IMG/VR virus record: IMGVR_UViG_3300015371_000037
Span: 1-60,068 of that record
DNA length: 60,068 nt
Source of the DNA: a virus
Strand: one strand, 5' to 3'
Positions 24,922 through 32,534 of the stretch are shown here, in pieces (within the stretch, counting starts at the first letter, position 1; the number at the start of each line of letters is the position of its first letter). The notes below the pieces were generated by a model, which saw only the letters and a program-made list of their open reading frames with translations, did no database searches and had not been told where the DNA came from. The position numbers and the translations under genes were made by a program.

Positions 24922-25419
24922 GAGTCATCCCCGCAACACCCATGCGGCCCGCTGAGGCCGTACCTCGTGAGCGATCGCGGGTGGCCCTGGACTTGGAGAT
25001 ACGCGCCGGAGTAGCGGCGAGGTAGCCGGACCAGAGAAGCCCCACCCATCCGAAGCCACCGGGACTCCGGGCAACCGGACGGCGAAGCCTGCCCTAGGGG
25101 AGAGGCTGAGTCGGAGCGTAGGTGCGAACTATCTCTAGCCACCCACAATCGCTCCGCTCGGCAAGCTACCAGGGAGGGAGCGAAACATGCTCCGAAGGAT
25201 CAACGTCTCCGGCGGTAACCGGAACCTGCATCGAAACAAACGCAGGGTCGTTACGAACAACGACATCTAGCTGCTCCCTTGTGGATGGCGAGGCTAGGCG
25301 ATGCGGGCAAGTCTGAAGAAGACTCGAATGGCTCTCAGCCAGGTTGTGACATGACCCCAGGAGACCAGGACAACTCAAGAAGGTGTACCGAACGATCCGC
25401 AGCGGAGTTGGATCGTTCA

Positions 25420-25478
25420 GCAACTCGCAGAGACGGCGGTAACCGTCGGCTGCCAGCCCGTTCGAGTCGGGCAGTTGC
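25420..25478 (+). other. tRNA-like element lacking an anticodon arm
   Basis: An acceptor-like stem GCAACT (25420-25425) / AGTTGC (25473-25478) encloses two hairpins. One is GACGG-CGGTAA-CCGTC (25432-25447), whose GGTAA loop resembles a D-loop. The other is GCCCG-TTCGAGT-CGGGC (25456-25472), a canonical five-pair T-arm with a seven-base TTCGANT loop, joined without gap to the acceptor strand as in tRNA. Only eight bases separate the two arms, so there is no anticodon arm. No CCA is encoded. It is too short for a standard tRNA. Confidence 0.55.
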
Positions 25479-25483
25479 ACGGA

Positions 25484-25504
25484 ATTGGGGCGTTGGGCCC
25501 CAAT
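25484..25504 (+). repeat. ATTGGGGC hairpin, copy 1
   Basis: ATTGGGGC (25484-25491) and GCCCCAAT (25497-25504) form an eight-bp stem with loop GTTGG. It ends 20 bases before the next start codon, so it is a leader element rather than a terminator of an upstream gene. Identical stems recur at 26192 and 27301. Confidence 0.7.
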
Positions 25505-25523
25505 CTAACAGGAAGGCAAGATC

Positions 25524-26186
25524 ATGACGAACACCACCCGCCGTACCAAGTCCGCTGCCGGCTCGAAGCTCGGCATCACCGGCGCCACCGTTCTGGCCGG
25601 AGCGCAGGCCGCAGCGAAGAAGGCTCCGGCGAAGCGGACTGCTCGCAAGACCACCACGCCGAAGCACTTCGACAACGTGCCGGAGACCGACAAGCCGGTA
25701 GCCAAGAAGGCGACGGCGAAGAAGACCACCGCCAAGAAGGCCGCATCCAACGAGCCCAAGGTGCTCAAGCGTGACGTGGCCTTCGAGGACCGTGACTGGA
25801 CGTACCTGGACGAGAAGGACCCGAGCATTCAGCAGGTTCTCTTCGCCCAGCAGATCAACATGCGGACCAACATCGAGATCGATGCCAAGCAGGTCCAGGC
25901 CGTTCTGGCCATGCACCCGTACTTCCAGCGCTCCGAGACCAACAAGAAGCGTCCGGACTACCACGGCCTTGACGCCGTTGTCGTGGAGCAACGCTCTGTC
26001 CACATGAAGCAGGCGCACGCCGACGCCAAGGAGATTCTGGACAGCCTGGCGGCAGAGTCCTTGAAGAAGCCGGCAGCGAAGAAGGCTCCGGCCAAAAAGA
26101 CGACGGCTGCGGCTCCGGCGAAGCGTCCGGCGCGAGTCACCCGCAAGACCACGGCTTCGGCCAAGAAGGCTGACGCCGCATTCTGA
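25524..26186 (+). CDS. Protein with Lys/Ala-rich histone-like tails
   Basis: The 220-residue product has basic disordered ends made of KKAPAKRTARKTTT- and PAAKKAPAKKTT-like repeats flanking a folded core (about residues 75-165, RDVAFEDRDWTYLDEKDPSIQQVLF ... HPYFQRSETNKKRPDYHG). Histone H1-like tails suggest DNA binding. GGAAGG precedes the start. Similar tails occur on the products at 34902 and 36581. The core is not recognised. Confidence 0.75.
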   Translation: MTNTTRRTKSAAGSKLGITGATVLAGAQAAAKKAPAKRTARKTTTPKHFDNVPETDKPVAKKATAKKTTAKKAASNEPKVLKRDVAFEDRDWTYLDEKDPSIQQVLFAQQINMRTNIEIDAKQVQAVLAMHPYFQRSETNKKRPDYHGLDAVVVEQRSVHMKQAHADAKEILDSLAAESLKKPAAKKAPAKKTTAAAPAKRPARVTRKTTASAKKADAAF

Positions 26187-26191
26187 TGCTG

Positions 26192-26212
26192 ATTGGGGCC
26201 CAAAGCCCCAAT
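26192..26212 (+). repeat. ATTGGGGC hairpin, copy 2
   Basis: ATTGGGGC (26192-26199), loop CCAAA, GCCCCAAT (26205-26212). It lies six bases after one stop codon and 35 bases before the next start. GCGCTGAC follows the stem, as it also does, a little further on, after copy 3. Confidence 0.7.
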
Positions 26213-26246
26213 TGGCGCTGACCGAAACGGATCAAGAGGGAGAAGC

Positions 26247-26651
26247 ATGAACAAGGTCATCAAGGGAATCACGATTGCGATCGTGGTAGGAAGTTGCACC
26301 GTCACCATGGGTGCGGCGAAGGGTTGCGGTGGTTCTGGGAAGGGACCAGCGCGCAGCGCGTCGTACGCCGGAGACGGTGTCACGCAGTTCGGTGATCCGA
26401 ACGGAGCGAAGACGTACGCCAACGAGGGAGCTTCAGGCAAGCTCAAGTGGGGTGTGACGTACAAGGCCGTGGCGATCGACAGCACGGACCGTACGAACTG
26501 CGAGTGGAGGCTGTACACGATCAACTCCGAAGGGGTGACCACCTTCCTCAAGAAGGGTGGTTACCTCACGGCCAAGATCAACTTCGGCGAGCAGAAGACC
26601 AAGAGGGTGTTCCTCAAGTCGCTCGAATGTGGGCTGTGGAAGCCTGCCTGA
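26247..26651 (+). CDS. Small secreted protein
   Basis: ATG 26247 follows AGAGGGAGAAG. The 134-residue product has a basic start and hydrophobic core (MNKVIKGITIAIVVGSCTVTMGAA), a signal peptide, then KGCGGSG. The cysteine could be a poor lipobox, but the residues before it do not fit well. The mature part is beta-like (LKWGVTYKAVAIDSTDRTNCEW) with two more cysteines, so a disulphide is possible outside the cell. Function unknown; it neighbours a secreted protease. Confidence 0.7.
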   Translation: MNKVIKGITIAIVVGSCTVTMGAAKGCGGSGKGPARSASYAGDGVTQFGDPNGAKTYANEGASGKLKWGVTYKAVAIDSTDRTNCEWRLYTINSEGVTTFLKKGGYLTAKINFGEQKTKRVFLKSLECGLWKPA

Positions 26652-26668
26652 TCGATCAACCTTGGTGG

Positions 26669-26690
26669 CCCGCTAGCTCCGGCTGGCGGG
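26669..26690 (+). terminator. Terminator-like hairpin
   Basis: CCCGCTAGC (26669-26677) pairs with GCTGGCGGG (26682-26690), nine pairs with one wobble and a four-base loop. The palindrome GGCCGATCGGCC follows at 26699-26710. Together they separate the small secreted protein from the metalloprotease gene. Confidence 0.6.
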
Positions 26691-26730
26691 TACGCCATGG
26701 CCGATCGGCCAACAAAGGAGGAAGGGAAGC

Positions 26731-27300
26731 ATGAAGAAGATCCTGGGGCTGCTTGCCGTGGGCGTAACGGCTGCTGTCATGGCCGTTGCTGGCCCGACCC
26801 AAGCAGAGGCGTACAGCGGGCAGTCCGGCTGGGGAGAATGGCTCATACCCACCGGAACGATCTGCCTGGAGACGCAGGGCACCGCCGTCCTCGCCGGTGT
26901 CGCAGCAGACTGGAACAAGAGCGATGCCGTCATCGTCGGTAGGACCAAGTGCACCGGCTTCGCCCGGAACATGACGGTCAAGTACGTTGGCGTCAACAAG
27001 CCGACGAACCCAGCCTGTGCTTGGGCCTACTCCGACGACGGTTGGACACGACGGAACGTGCGTGGTCTGTCGATCCTGACTCCGAATGCTCCGACCGTGT
27101 ACATCAACTACGGCGCCAGCAAGTCAGGGTGCCGTGGTAACGCTCTGATGGTCAAGCACGTCTATGAGCACGAGTTCGGCCACATCCTTGGCCTCGCTCA
27201 CAACAACGAGCCGTCCGTGATGGCGCAGGGTGCGCCGTATGGATGGGCATACAACGCGCCGACGAAGCTCGATATCTGGCGAGTCGGCTACCGCTACTGA
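26731..27300 (+). CDS. Secreted metzincin-type zinc metalloprotease
   Basis: The 189-residue product has a clear Sec signal peptide (MKKILGLLAVGVTAAVMAVAG ... AEA), then a mature domain with HEFGHILGLAH at residues 147-157, the extended HExxHxxGxxH zinc motif, and a Met-turn SVMAQ (Met164). Three or four cysteines suggest disulphides. Such matrixin/astacin-like enzymes are rare in phages. It would act outside the cytoplasm on host envelope or environmental proteins. RBS AAAGGAGGAAGG is strong. A catalytically dead paralogue is at 32535. Confidence 0.85.
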   Translation: MKKILGLLAVGVTAAVMAVAGPTQAEAYSGQSGWGEWLIPTGTICLETQGTAVLAGVAADWNKSDAVIVGRTKCTGFARNMTVKYVGVNKPTNPACAWAYSDDGWTRRNVRGLSILTPNAPTVYINYGASKSGCRGNALMVKHVYEHEFGHILGLAHNNEPSVMAQGAPYGWAYNAPTKLDIWRVGYRY

Positions 27301-27320
27301 ATTGGGGCCCAAAGCCCCAA
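27301..27320 (+). repeat. ATTGGGGC hairpin, copy 3
   Basis: ATTGGGGC (27301-27308), loop CCAAA, GCCCCAA (27314-27320): seven pairs, with the eighth position A-A. It starts directly at the protease stop codon and ends 44 bases before the next ATG. It may serve as terminator, leader element or both. Confidence 0.65.
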
Positions 27321-27364
27321 AACCACCACCCGCGCACTGTGCGCTGACACAAAGGGAGTCTGCC

Positions 27365-28417
27365 ATGACTGAAGAGAAGATCCTGGACCGCGTTCGCAAG
27401 CTGCTCGACAAGGCCAACGGCGAAGGCGTCACCGAGCAAGAGCGCCAGCTGTTCCTGGACAAGGCCGATGAGCTCATGATCAAGCACGCCATTGATGAGG
27501 CGTTGCTGATGGCCAGCACCTCGAAGGAGGAGCGCCGCAAGCCGGTTGAGGAACGGTTCCACGCGGCGGATGAGAACGCACCGCACTGGGAGAAGATGCG
27601 CACCGTCATGCGGTACATCGCGCGGCTGTACCGGGTGCGCACAGCGTTCTACGGCATGTCCGGTGACGTTCACCTCGTGGGCTTCTATGAAGATGTGGAG
27701 TACGTCAAGATGAAGTTCCTCAACGTGTACCTCCACTTCTCGAAGACGATCGATCCGAAGTGGGACACGACACTCACGCCGGAGCACAATGTCTACAACT
27801 TCAAGGTCGCCGGACGGCAATGGCAAGACATCCAGTATGCGGCCGCGATGAACGGTGTGGACAAACCGTTCCACTGGTTCAAGCCCGCGTACCAGCGTCA
27901 CTGCCGTCACATCGGCGAGCAGCCGACTCGTCACACGCAGCGGAACTTCGCCTACAGGGAGTCCTTCGCCGAAGCCTTCCGCACGCGGCTGTGCCAGCGC
28001 ATCGATGAGCTTATCGAGGATCGCGACAAGCAGGTCTCCGAAGCCGGAGCGCTCGTGGCCGTGAAGGATCTCGGGCTGGACGTGGATGAGTTGTACTTCA
28101 CCTTGTTCCCGCACCTGCGCCCGATGTCCGCAGAAGAGCGTGCACGGCTCGAAGCGGAGCAGGAGCGCATCCGCAAGGAGCAGGAGGAAGCTCTGCTGCG
28201 TCGGCTCGAAGCCATGAGCCCGCAGGAGCGCAAGGAGTACGACCGTGAGCAAGAGCGCCAGAAGCGCGAGGATGCTCGTTGGTCCAAGGACTACTGGGCC
28301 AAGCAGGCCAAGACCTTCGACAGCGCCGGACACGCGAGCGGCAGTGCGTCGGCGGACAAGGTCAACCTGGACCGCAACGAGGGTGTCGGCGGCACGTCCG
28401 GCCGGAAGGAGATCTGA
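27365..28417 (+). CDS. DUF2786-like protein
   Basis: The 350-residue product begins with ILDRVRKLLDKANGEGVTEQERQLFLDKADELMIKHAID, the DUF2786 pattern found in many actinophage and actinobacterial proteins. A middle alpha/beta region follows (about residues 75-250, YRVRTAFYGMSGDVHLVGF), then a long charged helix (EERARLEAEQERIRKEQEE) and a disordered Gly/Ser end. Function of the family is unknown. AAAGGGAG is the RBS. Confidence 0.8.
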   Translation: MTEEKILDRVRKLLDKANGEGVTEQERQLFLDKADELMIKHAIDEALLMASTSKEERRKPVEERFHAADENAPHWEKMRTVMRYIARLYRVRTAFYGMSGDVHLVGFYEDVEYVKMKFLNVYLHFSKTIDPKWDTTLTPEHNVYNFKVAGRQWQDIQYAAAMNGVDKPFHWFKPAYQRHCRHIGEQPTRHTQRNFAYRESFAEAFRTRLCQRIDELIEDRDKQVSEAGALVAVKDLGLDVDELYFTLFPHLRPMSAEERARLEAEQERIRKEQEEALLRRLEAMSPQERKEYDREQERQKREDARWSKDYWAKQAKTFDSAGHASGSASADKVNLDRNEGVGGTSGRKEI

Positions 28418-28418
28418 G

Positions 28419-28526
28419 ATGCACACGAACGATTGGTACAACGATCTCGCTCGGAAGCTTGGGCATCCGGGCTGGTTGACGCTGGCGGAGCGGAAGGAGC
28501 ATGGTCATGCACGCCAAGTGCGGTAG
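28419..28526 (+). CDS. Small protein, 35 residues
   Basis: ATG 28419 is one base after the previous stop and follows GGAAGGAG. The product MHTNDWYNDLARKLGHPGWL... is amphipathic and basic at its end. It overlaps the next gene by 26 bases. It is plausible from the RBS and coupling, but short. Confidence 0.45.
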   Translation: MHTNDWYNDLARKLGHPGWLTLAERKEHGHARQVR

Positions 28527-29166
28527 CTGCGGAGGAACGCACGAGACCATCTCTGAGTACCGGTCTTGTGCCGGTGCTCGGCAGGAGGCCCAGACGGCGG
28601 TATCGGTGATGGACAACCTCACCGGCGCACCGTCCACGATCAACCCGCCGTCCGACGCGCAGGTCAAGTTCGCCCTGGACCTCCTGTCACAGAAGGTCTG
28701 GCCGGACAAGATCACGGAGGACGATCTGCGAGGGATGGAGCGCAGGCAGGTCTCCTCCCTCATCAACGGTCTCAAGGCACAACCGGGAAAGAATGGGGCC
28801 GAAAGCCCCAATTCGGCGAAGGATGCCTGGCCGGAGATCATCGAGAGTCGCTATGCGCTCTGCGTCGACAAGGAGCAGGACGTGTGGCGCTTCTATGAGG
28901 TCAACAAGCCGACTCGTGGCAAGTGGGTCGGCTACACCTTCGTGGTCCAGCTGATTGGCTCGCCTGGCGACTACCGGAAGCAGCGTCTGGGCCAGAAGGT
29001 CGCTGTCAACATCCTCAAGGACATCATGAAGGTCGGAGTGGAGCAGGCCGTGTCCGACTTCGGGCTCAAGAGCGAGACGTGCGGGATCTGTCACAGCCCG
29101 TTGTCCAACGACGAATCGATCAAACGCGGCATCGGCCCGCATTGCGCAGCGAAGCTCGGGTGGTGA
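28501..29166 (+). CDS. Zinc-finger protein, DUF6011-like C-terminus
   Basis: The 221-residue product opens with a CxxC...C pattern (HAKCGSCGGTHETISEYRSC) and closes with CGICHSPLSNDESIKRGIGPHC, a second zinc site of the type seen in phage DUF6011 proteins. The middle is alpha/beta (YALCVDKEQDVWRFYEVN). ATG 28507 is an alternative start. A degenerate copy of the ATTGGGGC hairpin (28791-28814) lies inside the gene, encoding NGAESPNS. Function unknown; nucleic-acid contact is likely. Confidence 0.75.
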   Translation: MVMHAKCGSCGGTHETISEYRSCAGARQEAQTAVSVMDNLTGAPSTINPPSDAQVKFALDLLSQKVWPDKITEDDLRGMERRQVSSLINGLKAQPGKNGAESPNSAKDAWPEIIESRYALCVDKEQDVWRFYEVNKPTRGKWVGYTFVVQLIGSPGDYRKQRLGQKVAVNILKDIMKVGVEQAVSDFGLKSETCGICHSPLSNDESIKRGIGPHCAAKLGW

Positions 29167-29399
29167 CCGTGTACGACTATCACGAGGAATTGGGGCCCAA
29201 GGCTACGATGGATGAGTCCCATCGTGAATGGCATCGGAATTCCGGCGTGCCGATGGGCGTGCCGGGATGCCCGCAGGATGCCTGCCATGTGATGGATGAC
29301 GACGGCTGCCCCTGGTGCGGCGAGCCGGTCATGATGTTGGAGCTTGAGGCTCATGTAGAAGAGTGCGCTGTGGCGCGGAAGGAGTTGGGGTTGTCATGA
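29163..29399 (+). CDS. Small zinc-finger protein
   Basis: GTG 29163 overlaps the preceding stop (GTGA); GTG 29169 is the alternative. The 78-residue product has CPWCGEPVMMLELEAHVEEC near its end, a C2HC-like zinc site. Bases 29187-29202 match the left half and loop of the ATTGGGGC hairpin, with the right arm missing. Function unknown. Confidence 0.6.
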   Translation: MTVYDYHEELGPKATMDESHREWHRNSGVPMGVPGCPQDACHVMDDDGCPWCGEPVMMLELEAHVEECAVARKELGLS

Positions 29400-30343
29400 G
29401 GTTCCTCGCAAGCAAGTCTGGCACGGTGCATGTCATCCACGCCGAACTTGACATGTCGTCGTGCCCGGTTGTGACGAAGGCGAAGAAGGCTGGTACTTGG
29501 AAGGGCCAGCGTTCACTCAAGCCGGAAGCCGTCCTGGAGATGGGCGATTGCATCAACTGCGAGTCGCACAAGCACGCTCGCTCCGAGATCAAGAAGGACA
29601 AGGCTGCGGCGAAGACGGCCAACGCTGGCGCCAAGAAGGTCGGCAAGGTCACCAGTCCGGCCCGTGCGCCGAAGCTCGCGGCCAACCACCCTGTGGCCGA
29701 CGAGCGGACTACGGCCAAGGCCGAAGAGCACGCCAAGATCGCGGCCGATCACGGATGGGCCGTCAACGTCGACAGCAACAACCACGGGGGTCTCACGGTC
29801 ACCGCCGTGAAGGGAGATGAGACCTGCGTGCTCGCCTACCAGCGCAACGGTGTGCTCTTCAACAAGGAGATCGTCTTCAAGGTGCCGGGCCGTTCGGTTC
29901 CGCTTCACAACTCCGGCACATGGCGGCGTCAGGTCTCGCTGCCCGAAGGGAAGCGTCCCATCAGCGCCAAGCCGAAGCGTGCCGGTCGTGCGCCGAAGGT
30001 CGTTGTTGCTGTTGATCCCGGCACGGACGTCACCGGCGTTGCTGTCGTACGGGAGGAAGACACCATCCCGTTGAACCAGGCATCGCTCCCCTTCCCGCAC
30101 GACGCAGAGGACATCGTGATCCTTGATCACATCAAGGGACGGACGTTGTACTGGCGCAACAACATGATGGCGAAGGTCGTCAGCGCCACCGTTCCGGCGA
30201 AGGCTCGGATGATCCGATTCGGTCACACCGGACGGGCCCAGCGACGCTACGTCAGCTTCCCCGAGACCACGATGTCGGCCGACGGAGAGGTCTACGGCGC
30301 TGAGCGCAGCGTGGCTATCGAGGACATGCTGCGGGTCAAGTAG
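29396..30343 (+). CDS. Unknown two-part protein with basic linker
   Basis: ATG 29396 overlaps the previous stop. The 315-residue product has an N-terminal 60 residues with a DCINCESH cysteine pair, a Lys/Ala-rich linker (about 63-90), a beta-like domain (HGWAVNVDSNNHGGLTVTAVKG), a second basic linker and a C-terminal domain (about 205-315, VVVAVDPGTDVTGVAVV). AVDPGTDVTG superficially recalls RNase H-fold starts, but the later acidic residues are not clear, so I leave it unknown. Confidence 0.7.
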   Translation: MRFLASKSGTVHVIHAELDMSSCPVVTKAKKAGTWKGQRSLKPEAVLEMGDCINCESHKHARSEIKKDKAAAKTANAGAKKVGKVTSPARAPKLAANHPVADERTTAKAEEHAKIAADHGWAVNVDSNNHGGLTVTAVKGDETCVLAYQRNGVLFNKEIVFKVPGRSVPLHNSGTWRRQVSLPEGKRPISAKPKRAGRAPKVVVAVDPGTDVTGVAVVREEDTIPLNQASLPFPHDAEDIVILDHIKGRTLYWRNNMMAKVVSATVPAKARMIRFGHTGRAQRRYVSFPETTMSADGEVYGAERSVAIEDMLRVK

Positions 30344-30386
30344 GCCGGAACCTGCTCTCATTCTGGCGAAATCACACCGAGACGGC

Positions 30387-30415
30387 TTGACATGGTGCGG
30401 GATGGGTCCTTACCT
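30387..30415 (+). promoter_or_regulatory. Candidate sigma70-type promoter
   Basis: Consensus TTGACA at 30387-30392 is followed after 17 bases by TTACCT (30410-30415), a partial -10. It lies in the 147-base gap before the SNF2 helicase gene. The -35 is perfect and the -10 is weak, so the call is tentative. Confidence 0.4.
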
Positions 30416-30490
30416 GCCCCGTACCCTCATCTGGCCTTAGAAGCCAAATACTTGCCGGTAACTTACCGGCCCACACAGAAGGAGATCACC

Positions 30491-32443
30491 GTGGCGGTCG
30501 TGGTGGAGAAGATCGGCAACCGGATCTACCTGCGGACGCCTTGGGCTCCGGGGATGCCGGAGAGGTGCAAGAGCGTCCCTGGCGCTCGATGGAACAAGAC
30601 GGCGAAGGCTTGGACGTACGCCTGTGACTTGGAGGTCTGCCGGATGCTCCGAGAGGAGTTCAAGGATGACTTGCAGATCGGACCTGAGTTGACCTCTTGG
30701 GCACGCAATGAAGTCTCGCGGGAGCGAGCGGCGACGAACATGCTTCGAGCTTCTGGCATGGAGTACGACGAAAAATCCGTCAGTCTTCCTACGCGCGTAC
30801 GGACAGCACCACGAATGGCAAAGGCTCTTGAGGGCCGTCCGTTCCAGGTCCCGGGCGCGCGCTTCCTCGCCTACGCGAGGCAGGCTCTCATTGCAGATGA
30901 GCCGGGCATGGGCAAGACGATCCAGACTCTTGCTGCTCTCGTTGAGCTCATGACGGACGGCGGTAGGGTCCTCGTGCTGGGCCCGAAGACGGCTGTGACG
31001 GCGACATGGCGCCAGGAGATCCACAAGTGGCTTGAGGATTTCGAGCAGGGATACACGTTGACCTCCCTTGCCGGCCTGACCGCAGCCAAGCTCGATGAGG
31101 CGTTGGAGGAGTACGACGCGCTGCCTGATGATGGCCGGATCCACTTCCTACTGGGGAATGGCGAACTGGTACGCATCAAGTCAACCCGCACCTGTACCCG
31201 CGCCGGAGCAGAGAGAGGATGCGACGGCACGTTTGAGTGGTGCGAGTTCGCCGACAAGCACAAGGGTGCAATCGAGCCTCGCCTGCCCCGGATTTTCAAG
31301 CGGGAGTGGGATGCAATCATTGCGGACGAGACGCACCGCTGGCTCATCAACACACGAGGCAAGCACGCCTCGCAAGTCGGCCGTGGCTTCGTCGCGTTGC
31401 GCAGCACTGAGAACGGGCTGCGGTATGCGTTGACGGGTACGCCGTACAAGGGCAAGAAGCACAACCTGTTCGGCACGCTCAACTGGCTCCGGCCGAAGGT
31501 CTATACGTCGAAATGGAACTGGGTTGAGCGCTACTTCGTTGTGACGGAGAATGAGCACGGCGGACGGACGATTGGGGACATCATCCCTGATCGTGCGGAG
31601 TCCCTGTTCCGCAGCCTTGATGCGATCTGCCTCCGGCGCACCAAGTCGGAGATCCGGAAGATCAACCCGGCGTGGATGCCGCCTGACAAGATGTACCATG
31701 AGGTCAAGGTGCAGATGGATCCCAAGCAACTGAGGGCATACAAGGCCATTAGCCGTGATGCGGAGGTCCAACTCAAGGGTGGAACCCTTACGACGTTGGG
31801 CGTGCTCTCGGAGTTCACCCGGCTCAAGCAGTTCGCATCTTGTTACGGCGAGCTCAACTCCAAGGGTGAGTTCGTCCCATCGTTGCCGTCTGGGAAGTTT
31901 GAGTGGTTGCTTGACTTCCTGGAGGAACGTGGCATAGAGGCCAAGCAGGGATCGGCCCGTAACGGCGATCTAAGCGATGAAGTCCACAAGGTCATAGTCG
32001 CGTCCCAGTTCACCAAGAACATCAACCTATGGGCCGCTGAGCTTGTGGCGAAGGGCATCCAGTGCTATGTGCTTACCGGTCAGACCTCCGAGAAGGATCG
32101 TGCGCGCATTGTCGAGAGCTTCCAGGCCGGAGACGACGTGCGCGTGTTCCTCATCAACACGACGGCTGGTGGCGTGTCGATCACATTGGACACGGCCGAC
32201 GATGTCGTCATCATGGACGAGACGTGGGTGCCCGATGATCAAATCCAGGTTGAGGATCGCGCGCACCGCGCATCAAACGTCAAGCACCAAGTGCACGTTT
32301 GGTACGTTCGGGCCGAAGGAACCGTTGAGGAGGACATCGCCAAGGCCAACTTCGCCAAGGCAGAAAGCAACTTCGTGATGCTTGACAAGCGCCGTGCCCT
32401 AGAGTTCGCTGGGGATCACTACGGCATTGACCCGAAGTCGTGA
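30491..32443 (+). CDS. SNF2-family helicase
   Basis: GTG 30491 follows AAGGAG at good spacing; an in-frame ATG at 30392 overlaps the promoter-like TTGACA. The 650-residue product has motif I DEPGMGKT near 136, motif II DETH near 279, motif III ALTGTP near 313 and the C-terminal motifs NTTAGGVSITLD and QVEDRAHR (about 586). It is an ATP-driven dsDNA translocase of the SWI2/SNF2 type, like those in many large actinophages, probably in replication or recombination. One operator-like palindrome lies within it at 30790. Confidence 0.9.
   Translation: MAVVVEKIGNRIYLRTPWAPGMPERCKSVPGARWNKTAKAWTYACDLEVCRMLREEFKDDLQIGPELTSWARNEVSRERAATNMLRASGMEYDEKSVSLPTRVRTAPRMAKALEGRPFQVPGARFLAYARQALIADEPGMGKTIQTLAALVELMTDGGRVLVLGPKTAVTATWRQEIHKWLEDFEQGYTLTSLAGLTAAKLDEALEEYDALPDDGRIHFLLGNGELVRIKSTRTCTRAGAERGCDGTFEWCEFADKHKGAIEPRLPRIFKREWDAIIADETHRWLINTRGKHASQVGRGFVALRSTENGLRYALTGTPYKGKKHNLFGTLNWLRPKVYTSKWNWVERYFVVTENEHGGRTIGDIIPDRAESLFRSLDAICLRRTKSEIRKINPAWMPPDKMYHEVKVQMDPKQLRAYKAISRDAEVQLKGGTLTTLGVLSEFTRLKQFASCYGELNSKGEFVPSLPSGKFEWLLDFLEERGIEAKQGSARNGDLSDEVHKVIVASQFTKNINLWAAELVAKGIQCYVLTGQTSEKDRARIVESFQAGDDVRVFLINTTAGGVSITLDTADDVVIMDETWVPDDQIQVEDRAHRASNVKHQVHVWYVRAEGTVEEDIAKANFAKAESNFVMLDKRRALEFAGDHYGIDPKS
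30790..30799. promoter_or_regulatory. TACGCGCGTA site inside the SNF2 gene
   Basis: This is an exact core copy (flanks TCC and CGGA), 300 bases into the helicase gene and about 400 bases after the candidate promoter. It is the only copy inside a gene, so it may be chance or a downstream operator. Confidence 0.4.
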
Positions 32444-32458
32444 TCTGATCGCAGAGCG

Positions 32459-32491
32459 CCACCCATGCCGATCTCCCTCCGGCGTGGGTGG
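32459..32491 (+). terminator. Terminator after the SNF2 gene
   Basis: CCACCCATGCCG (32459-32470) pairs with CGGCGTGGGTGG (32480-32491) over 12 positions including one wobble, with a nine-base loop, followed by TTCT. It separates the helicase gene from the pseudo-metzincin gene. Confidence 0.75.
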
Positions 32492-32534
32492 TTCTGTGCG
32501 GGAACAGGTCCTGCACGAAAGGGAGGTGCTTGCT

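Larger units (their letters stand above)
24741..25505 (+). ncRNA. Putative large ornate structured RNA
   Basis: No convincing gene lies in 24739-25523. Read as RNA, it holds at least 16 consecutive stem-loops. Examples: 24745-24753/24787-24795 (9 bp), 24814-24821/24851-24858 (8 bp), 24945-24960, 25004-25019, 25066-25079 (GCAA tetraloop), 25112-25118/25150-25156 (7 bp), 25177-25193, 25208-25223 (loop CGGTAA), 25247-25264, 25310-25324, 25329-25341, 25390-25398/25410-25418 (9 bp), then a tRNA-like element and the 25484-25504 hairpin. Size and complexity resemble the phage-associated GOLLD and ROOL classes. The operator-like palindrome at 24902 may mark its 5' end, in which case the RNA is about 585 nt. 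Confidence 0.65.

Noticed and set aside
25420-25478. A normal tRNA gene
   Set aside because: The T-arm is perfect, but there is no anticodon arm, the acceptor has only six clean pairs and the whole element is 59 bases. I call it tRNA-like only.
24741-25505. tmRNA or group I intron
   Set aside because: No tag reading frame with resume codon, no matching 5' acceptor half at the other end of the region, and no recognisable P7/P3 intron core or interrupted gene flanking it.
29396-30343. RNase H-fold nuclease based on AVDPGTDVTGVAVV
   Set aside because: Only the first acidic strand resembles the fold; the remaining catalytic acids could not be placed.
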